Part shown: one piece after another, positions 56,909 to 64,000 of the stretch
Numbering within the stretch: the first letter of the stretch is position 1
Layout of the letters: each line of letters begins with the position of its first letter
From: Mycogone perniciosa
Lineage: Eukaryota; Ascomycota; Sordariomycetes; Hypocreales; Hypocreaceae
Reading direction: 5' to 3'
Assembly (NCBI GenBank): GCA_025331125.1
Contig: JAOALB010000012.1
Span: 44,482-108,481, forward strand
Length of the DNA stretch: 64,000 nucleotides
Notes under the pieces: model-generated
Databases searched by the model: none
Told to the model about the DNA's origin: nothing
The model's input: the letters and a program-made list of their open reading frames with translations, nothing else
Position numbers and translations under genes: made by a program

Positions 56909-58245
56909 GATGCGCAGCTGGGCGTTTCTGTGGTCGTAATATAGAAATGCAACGTGGTCGTGGTTTGTGAGGATGTTGTTCCGTGGGGTTACTGAGGGCG
57001 GCCCGATGAGCTAGCGGTTGAAACACCACGTCACTAAATTCCCATTTAAGGGCCGCCGGGAAGAACTCCACAACTTCAAAGTATCCGCCACGGATGAACA
57101 ATAATATTTCGGCACAAAATAGAGTAAAAAGAAAAAAGGCTAGGGAATTATTCAAATTCAAGCAAAAGGTTCAAATATTCTAGTTGAAAACACACTCTTC
57201 GAAGAACAAAGAAAGGATGCTCTGTATACTAGATCTGTCTTCTCCAAAAGGAAACGAGGCCAGATATTGAATTAGTACCGATGAAACTCCAGGGCTATCT
57301 CCTTTAAATGAATGATGCTGATCGAAGCCACCGTTTTCCCCCTATCGGATTGGTATATTGGGCATCACCAGAAGACTTGCGCAACTCACCGTCGTTCTGT
57401 TTTGTTAACCATATGTTCTCCTTGTAAGTAGTAGTACCTATAGAGTATAAAGGTTAGGAGATCAAATACGCGGACGCTATAATAGAGGATGGGTAAGGCT
57501 GAGAAACACTTTTTTCAAAATACAGTTATAATTTCCGAGGAAACAGGACAAAGGGAACAAGAAATTGAAGGCTGTTGGGACAACTTAGACTCTCAGTTTA
57601 GGAATCATAGCTCACAACTCTCCAAGTCTCCCAATGCGGTGTTGAGTTCTCTCCCCACCTCCAGACAGCGGCCCACTGTACAGTGGATGTACCCCTGAAA
57701 GCTTGCCCAGTTCAAGAGCCATGGAATCTTGACCGAGAGCAATAGGTGCTTGGCTCCGGCTACTCAGCAATAAGGAGTCCAACGTGGATTTGAGGCTCTT
57801 CCAGCTTATGTCTTCATTTCCAAATTATGGAAAAGGAGAGTCATTTATTATTGGGCGGAATCTCTTAGCGTCTGGTGCTCTTATTAATTGGCCTTCGTCT
57901 GGAGAAGAGCCCAAAAGATACATACGTGTCGTCACGTGGCACCGCCTTCTGTCGTTCTATGGGGAAGCACAGACGCCGGCTTGGTTTGGGCAGGGAGGAG
58001 CTCAAGAACGACACCGACAAGGCTCCGCCTGCAATCTGGCATCATACCTCTCTAGCTGGCCACATTGGATCCTCACCACGCCAGGCCTCCCAGGACAAGT
58101 TCTGATGCTTTCTTGCTGGCCAAGTCTGGGAGCTGAATATTTCGTGGTCCCCAATGCTACATTGAGGCCGTTCATTTTGCTCACCAATTCTCTTAATCAA
58201 ATCCGTATCATCTAAGACGACATCGACTCGAAGCCCCCCGCCAAC
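56909..58245. promoter_or_regulatory. Divergent intergenic region between get2 and sec31
   Basis: It holds both promoters. A 69-codon plus frame at 57489-57698 has no domain and I leave it out. AT-rich around 57100-57200. Confidence 0.5.
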
Positions 58246-61200
58246 ATGGTGCGCCTACGAGACATTCCACGGACGGCCACCTTTGCGTGGTCACCCAGCC
58301 CTGGGAAGCCCATGATTGTTACGGGCACCAGGGCCGGCGCTGTGGACGCCGACTTCTCTGACGAGAGCAAGCTGGAAGTATGGGAACTCTCGCTTGACAA
58401 CCAAGATCAGGGTATTGAACTTCAGCCCGTGGTTAGTATCAGCACGGAGTCAAGGTACGTACATACATACTTGCATACACACATTGTGAGTCGCCTCAGA
58501 CCCAGATAGCTAATGCAGCTTCAGGTTTTATGACATCGCCTGGGGACCTCCTGACGCCGACCACCCAAAAGGTATTATTGCCGGAGCCTTGGAAAATGGC
58601 ACCCTGGAGCTGTGGGATGCCGAGAAGCTCGAATCCGGAGCTTCGGACGCTTCGATTTCACAAACAACGAAACACACCGGCGCCATCAAGACTCTACAAT
58701 TCAACCCATTGAAGCCCCAAATCTTGGCTACTGCTGGTGCCAAGGGCGAGCTTTTCATTTACGATGTCAACGACATCTCGAATCCTTTTCGGCTAGGAAA
58801 TGCTGCGGCTCGTTCCGATGACATTGACTGTCTGGCGTGGAATCGGAAAGTCTCCCACATTCTCGCAACTGGCGGACCCGGAGGCTTCGTCACAGTGTGG
58901 GATCTAAAAACCAAGAAAGCGTCCCTGACCCTCAACAATAGCCGCAAGGCCGTCAGCGCCATCGCTTGGGACCCAAACAACTCAACAAAGCTCCTCACTG
59001 CTACGCCTGATGACAACACACCGGTCATCTTTCTTTGGGACCTGCGCAACTCCAATGCGCCGGAAAAGACTCTCGAAGGGCACGAACAAGGTGTCCTGTC
59101 GTTGTCTTGGTGCCAGCAGGACAGTGACTTGTTACTCTCTTCCGGCAAGGATAATCGAACCATAGTATGGAATCCTCAGACGGGGGAGCGATATGGAGAA
59201 TTCCCAGAGGTCACGAACTGGACTTTCCAGACACGTTTCCACCCCCATAACCCCAACCTCTCTGCCACCGCCAGCTTTGACGGCAAGATCACTATTCAAA
59301 CGTTGCAAAATACGAATCCCGATAAGCCACAGACTACTACCGAAAAGCCCCTTGACGATGAGGAGTTTTTCCGGGCAGCGCAGACCCAACCTCAAGGTGC
59401 TTCATGGTCGTTGAGCAAGGCGCCAAAATGGTTTGAGCGACCAATCGGCGCCTCCTTCGGCTTTGGTGGTAAACTCGTTGTTTTTAAGGCTTCCCCGGTT
59501 CAAGCTGGTCAGAAGCGCTCCTCGAAAGTGATCATCTCACAGTTTTCAGCTGATTCTGATATCTCATCGGCCATTGAGAAATTCCAGGAGGCTCTCGCCT
59601 CTGGTGATGTAGCTTCACTTTGCGAGGAGCGGGTAGAGCAGGCCAAGACTGATGAAGAAAAGGCAGATTGGAAGGTCATGGAAACTCTGGTGGGAGACAA
59701 CCCACGCCCAAAGATCGTCGAACACCTGGGCTTCAAAGAAGAGGACTTGGTCAATGGTGCCTCAAATGGTGCGTCGGACGACACTGAAGGAAAGGAGACA
59801 CCCGCCGAAAACGAAGGCAATGCGGAAGAGAAGAAACGACTGTCGAACTTCTTTGGCGATGGTGATGGTGAGGGAGATGATGATTTCCTTTCCGGCCTAT
59901 CTGCCACCAAGGGTGCAAGGACCGATAAACCATTCCACCTTTTCAGCGATGGCGACACATCTGTCGAGAAAGAGGTCACGCGGGCACTGATGCTTGGCAA
60001 CTTCGCCAAGGCAACTGATATCTGTTTAAAGGAGGACCGTATTGCGGATGCCTTCTTGATCGCCAACTGCGGTGGCCAGGAACTCGTCGACAAGGTTCAG
60101 ACTGCATATCTTGCCCGAAAGAACGGCATCCCGAGCTACATGCGTTTGCTTGGCTCCGTCATCACCAAGAACCTCTGGGATGTTGTGTATAATGCTAATT
60201 TGGAAAACTGGAAGGAGACGATGGCTATTATCTGCACCTTCTCTGATCCGACAGAGTTCCCGGACCTCTGTGAGGCTCTGGGAGACCGTATTAACGAGCA
60301 GGGCCAGAGGAAAGACGCTTCATTCTGCTACTTGGTTGGCTCGAAACTGGAAAAGGTTGTCTCAATCTGGGTGGACGAGCTCAACGAGTTGGAACAAGCA
60401 GGCATGACGCAGGCGTCTGATGATTCTACATTCTCGGTGCATGCTAGGTCGTTGCAGAGCTTCATTGAAAAGGTTACCATCTTCCGTCACGTCACCAAGT
60501 TCCAGGACAATGAATTGGGACAGACCTCTGGCTGGAAATTGGCGACTCTGTATGACAAGTACACCGAATATGCAGACATTCTCGCCGGACAGGGTCAATT
60601 GGAGGTGGCCCAGAAGTATCTGGATCTCCTACCATCCAGCTATCCTGCCGCAGAGATTGCCAGGAGTCGTGTCAAGCTAGCCACGCAGAAAAAGCCTGCA
60701 GCTACACCTGCACCTGCAACTACGACCCGACAGTCAATATCGACAACCCCTTCAAGAGTACAGCCCTCTGCTGTAGGATACAAGCCCCCTCAGCCTGCCT
60801 CTATTCCAGCTCCTCCAAACCCCTATGGTGGAATAGGCCAGACTCCGGCCCCAGTTCCTCAAACGCAGTCATATATGCCTCCTGTTAACCCCTACCAGCC
60901 TCCAGGCTACGTAGCTCCAGCTTCAGTTGGATATCACGCACCGATAGCTCCACCACCGAGTACCCTACCCCCAAGGAATACAACTTCGTCGGTTCCTCCA
61001 CCATCCAAGGCCAAAAACATGCAAAACTGGAACGACGTGCCAATAGTCACCAAGGCTGTGCCACGGAGATCAACACCCATTGCGGCGCCAATTACGACCC
61101 CATTCCCAGGACAGCAAGGCACTTCCATGCCTCCTCCTCCATCCGGTCCCTATGCACAAGGCGCGAGAGCCAGTCCTCCTCCTCCCCCACCAAAAGGGCC

Positions 61201-62085
61201 AGCTCCACCTCGTGTACAGTCTCCCTTAGCTGGGCCGCCTCAAACCTTTCAGCCGCCTCCCCGCCCGTCTTCCACGGCAACAAACCATTATGCCCCTCCG
61301 CCTCCCCAGGCCGGAGCAATCCCATCACACGTGCCCCAAGTTATCCCACGAACGGGATCGCCTTATAACGCACCACCTGCTGGGCTTCCGCCCTCCAACA
61401 GGTATGCGCCGGCACCAGCATCTCAACATGGCCAGCTTCCGGGATCATCAGTGCCGCCACCCCCTGGCCCAGTCAGCCGCCCGCCACCCGCAAACCCATA
61501 TGCACCAGCTGCTTCAACTCAGTATGCCTCATCACCTTACGTAACTGGGCCACCTCAAGCACTACCCGCAGGACCCCCGACTGGTCCTCCCCCCATGGGT
61601 CGGCCCGGCCCCCCCGCAGCCACGCCTACTCCACCACCCCCGAAGGCCACTGCATCACCTCCATCTGCAAAGCATCCTCCCGGAGATCGATCGCACATTC
61701 CAGCCAATGCCCAGCATTTGGTAGAGGTTTTGAGCCAGGACATGCAGCGAGTCGCATCTAAGGCTCCAGAGGGATTTGCCCCCCAAGTGAGGGATACTCA
61801 GAAGCGTCTTAACCTTCTATTTGACCACCTGAACAACGAAGAGCTTATTCAGCCTTCTACCATTGAGCAGCTAACGCAACTGGCTGAGGCGATTCAGTCA
61901 AAAGACTATGCCACGGCGCAAAAGCTTCAAGTTGAAATTCAACGAGACAAGACGGAAGAATGTGGTAACTGGATGGTACGTTGAACTCCGTCTTCTTCAT
62001 CAAGTCCAATAGAGTGCATATTAACCAGATACTTGTTTAGGTCGGCGTCAAGCGACTCATCAGCATGAGCAAAGCAACCCCTTAA
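58246..62085 (+). CDS. sec31: Sec31, outer-coat subunit of COPII vesicles
   Basis: Exons 58246-58454, 58525-61975 and 62041-62085 give 1234 residues. Sec13-Sec31 builds the outer cage of ER-exit vesicles and stimulates Sar1 GTPase. The N-terminal WD40 propeller spans ~1-330: MVRLRDIPRTATFAWSP, DIAWGPPDADHPKGIIAGAL, LWDAEKLESG, GGFVTVWDLKTKKASL, DNRTIVWNPQTGERYGEFPE. The Sec13-binding and alpha-solenoid part follows (RALMLGNFAKATDICLKEDR, ADAFLIANCGGQELVDKVQT). Residues ~700-1090 are extremely Pro-rich, the Sec23/Sar1-binding region, including NMQNWNDVPIVTK. The C-terminal helical domain has RVASKAPEGFAPQVRDTQKR and ends MVGVKRLISMSKATP, supplied by the short last exon. Confidence 0.97.
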
Positions 62086-62972
62086 TGGATGAGGAAATTC
62101 TGGTAGCGCATTGTAGGGTATTATATATGTAGTGTGTCGCCCGGATAGGCGGAATGAGATCAATGAATCTTATGAGACATTGATTAACAAGTGTGAGTTG
62201 TCGAGTTAGAATACAAAAGTATGTGATGAGCAGCAGCACTCAGACATGCATGCAAGTGATGTGATTCCCTATTCCAATCTACATAATATATACGAAGTAC
62301 GTTACGATGTTCTTCGCAAGGGGGCATTTTCCAAGTTGCATAGCTTATTGAGTGGAAATACTACTACCCCTGAACGAAGGATGGATAACAGACATAGAAT
62401 TGTTGGGTTTTATATAATGAAGAATAATGGGGTTTCAGGTTGACACAAGAAGCAGTTGTTTGTCACTCCTTTACAATTACACGTCTCGTACTTCGCTTTC
62501 AAGCTGAATCTGGAAGGATTGTAGCAGTTTTACGTTCTTGTTAACCTCATACTAGCAGGTAGCTGCTACGACCTACCCTGTGGCCATGCAGTCTTAGCTT
62601 GTAATGAAGGCTCATATACAGTGCTTTTCAAACCTAATTCCCATCTTTGAAATCACATAAAATTGATCTTCCAGTCAAATATTATTTGGGCCAAGCGGCT
62701 CGTCACTATGTAAATTAAATACGCGGAAGTTTCAGCAGGTGTCGTTGAGCATTTATCAACTGATGGTAACCCGGAGAAACTTCGGTCAAGCGAGTCCAAG
62801 CTCCAAGATTTAACGTGCCTACCTTGGCGCCTAGTATTGATGAATGACCAAGCTTCATCTGTAAAGCTCACATTCATTTCTCTGCAAAGGGGATATTACC
62901 CCAATATTTTATTACGGAAACCCCCAAATCTCCCACTGGACAATTGAGGATCTATCAAAGAAAGCTGCGAAA
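62086..62972. other. Intergenic region between sec31 and the RRM gene
   Basis: AT-rich; no gene supported. Motif copies are at 62291-62300 and near 62483-62492. Confidence 0.55.
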
Positions 62973-63476
62973 ATGACTGACGCCGCTCGCTGGAAAGCCA
63001 CTGTATATGTTGGCGGGCTCTCACCCCTCGTCACAAGCACACATATCTTTGACGCCTTCATTCCCTTCGGAGACATTGTCGAAGTACAGCTCCCCAAGTC
63101 GGATGCGCCAAACTCCACGGACCCTCACAGAGGCTTTGCGTATGTGGAGTTTGAGGACAGCGCAGATGCGAGGGAGGCAATCGACAACATGGATCAGTCA
63201 GAGTTCTTTGGGAGGGTGATCAAGGTGTCACAGGCGAAGGCGCCAAAGAGCGCCGATGAGGGCTTGGGTAGCAAGAAAGCTGTTTGGGCACAGGTAAAAT
63301 CCATGTTCCTCATTTTTTACGGATTCAGATGCTAATACCGTGGGTAGGAGAGCTGGCTGGCTGAAAATGCGGCAGAGGAGCAAGCTGGGGACCAGGGAGC
63401 GACGTTGGAAGAGACAGCACCTGATCCTATGCAGGGCCTTGAAGGACTGGATGTTGCTGGGCCCAAGCCAGAGTGA
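62973..63476 (+). CDS. RRM protein of the cyclophilin-E (CYP33) type without a cyclophilin domain
   Basis: Exons 62973-63293 and 63348-63476 give 149 residues. One RRM spans residues ~8-90: RNP2 ATVYVGGLS, FIPFGDIVEVQLPKS, RNP1 HRGFAYVEFED, then AREAIDNMDQSEFFGRVIKV. It is followed by KAVWAQESWLAENAA, the same linker (VW..xxW) found after the RRM in human PPIE. In animals this RRM is fused to a peptidyl-prolyl isomerase; here the protein stops after an acidic tail (LEGLDVAGPKPE). PPIE acts in the activated spliceosome, so a splicing role is inferred. Confidence 0.9.
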
Positions 63477-63749
63477 AAATCAAAAGAGAATCTTGTGTGT
63501 GTTTGCTGCCTCCTTTTCTTACATTTTGCATAGCGACGGTGTCAATGGAACAATTACTCTATTCATAGCATGAACGGCCACAAGTGAAATGGACGAGGAG
63601 TTTGGAGCAAAGCCAAGCTTTGTATTTCGGCATACTGCCTCTGGAGTCTTGACATATACAGTGTTCAGCCCCGTTCCCTCCCAATGACACAACAGACAAA
63701 GTAAAATACCCCGGCGGCATGTCGCTATCATAATAAGCTCGACAGTACT

Positions 63750-63932
63750 TTAGTGGTCCGCCTTTTCGGCGTGGTCACCGTGATGGTCACCGTGGTCCGC
63801 CGCTCGGGCAGCAGCGCCCTGTCTGGAGAGTCGCAGGTTCTTGTCCACGACGAATTTGCGGACAGACGAGTATCCAGCGGCGCCAACAGCGAAGCCAACG
63901 ACAATAACTAAGAGTCCTCGGTTAGGTTCCAT
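63750..63932 (-). CDS. Small single-pass membrane protein, unknown
   Basis: An intact 60-residue frame: MEPNRGLLVIVVGFAVGAAG (one hydrophobic segment with small residues), then YSSVRKFVVDKNLRLSRQG (basic) and a His/Asp/Ala-rich tail (ADHGDHHGDHAEKADH). The charge pattern fits a small organelle, possibly mitochondrial, membrane protein. I do not recognise the family. No splice sites need to be invoked; a longer spliced form starting upstream beyond 63932 is possible. Confidence 0.6.
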   Translation of the reverse strand: MEPNRGLLVIVVGFAVGAAGYSSVRKFVVDKNLRLSRQGAAARAADHGDHHGDHAEKADH

Positions 63933-63956
63933 CTCTCCATATACGTATTCCGAATT

Positions 63957-63969
63957 GGGGGGGGGGGGG
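63957..63969. repeat. Poly(G)13 tract
   Basis: Thirteen consecutive G on the plus strand, just upstream of the small membrane-protein gene. The length may be unstable or a sequencing artefact. Confidence 0.85.
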
Positions 63970-64000
63970 TTGGTGGTCAGCTCGACTACGCTTGATTTCC

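Noticed and set aside
57489..57698. 69-codon plus-strand frame upstream of sec31
   Set aside because: No family, no conservation signal visible, lies in a promoter region.
1..64000. tRNA, rRNA, CRISPR or intact transposon
   Set aside because: I looked for GGTTCGAATCC-type T-arms, long direct or inverted terminal repeats and transposase/RT motifs by eye and found none convincing.

Overview
The window is nuclear DNA of a filamentous ascomycete (Pezizomycotina). This rests on short spliceosomal introns (mostly 50-100 bases) with GTANGT donors and CTAAC/CTGAC-like branch sites, 5'UTR introns, loose gene spacing, and full-length fungal housekeeping genes: byr4, get5, cofilin, hsp60, ufd1, LIN1, GAPDH, rvb2, get2 and sec31. 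I cannot fix the class; Sordariomycetes or Leotiomycetes seem likely. All exon models were spliced by eye from splice consensus and frame, and each full-length model gives an uninterrupted reading frame.

Layout. 1-11 kb is housekeeping: the 5' part of an XRCC4-like NHEJ gene (-), byr4 (+), get5 (+), cofilin (-) with an 11-base micro-exon, and hsp60 (-). 11.9-30.1 kb is the accessory-looking core. It holds ten short genes whose products each carry one SANT/Myb-like helical module of about 50-60 residues, mostly with a disordered Lys/Glu/Pro tail. Five lie on the minus strand (11.9-21.8 kb) and five on the plus strand (24.7-30.1 kb), diverging from a 2.9-kb gene-free spacer. A coiled-coil gene is embedded in the minus half. 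30.7-37 kb is ufd1 (-) and LIN1/CD2BP2 (+) sharing a promoter, then GAPDH (+). 38-44.4 kb holds two long minus-strand genes of unknown function. 45.5-47 kb is rvb2 (+), followed by a gene-poor stretch, a bHLH regulator (-, 49.7-51.2 kb) and another gene-poor stretch. 54-64 kb holds a TMEM135-like membrane protein (+), get2 (-), sec31 (+), an RRM-only cyclophilin-E-like protein (+) and a 60-residue membrane protein (-).

Functionally the housekeeping genes are unrelated neighbours, though two GET-pathway subunits (Get5, Get2) and the ER-linked Ufd1 and Sec31 occur here. The main candidate for something undescribed is the divergent cluster of SANT-like genes. Its five plus-strand members share one phase-2 intron at the same place in the module, and two of them (26.4 and 27.0 kb) look like first exons without a proper partner exon. 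Intergenic DNA is marked by a recurrent, often palindromic TACTTCGTA / TACGGAGTA / TACGAGTA motif and one short TA-rich, possibly RIP-mutated tract near 42 kb. I saw no tRNA, rRNA, CRISPR array or intact transposon.
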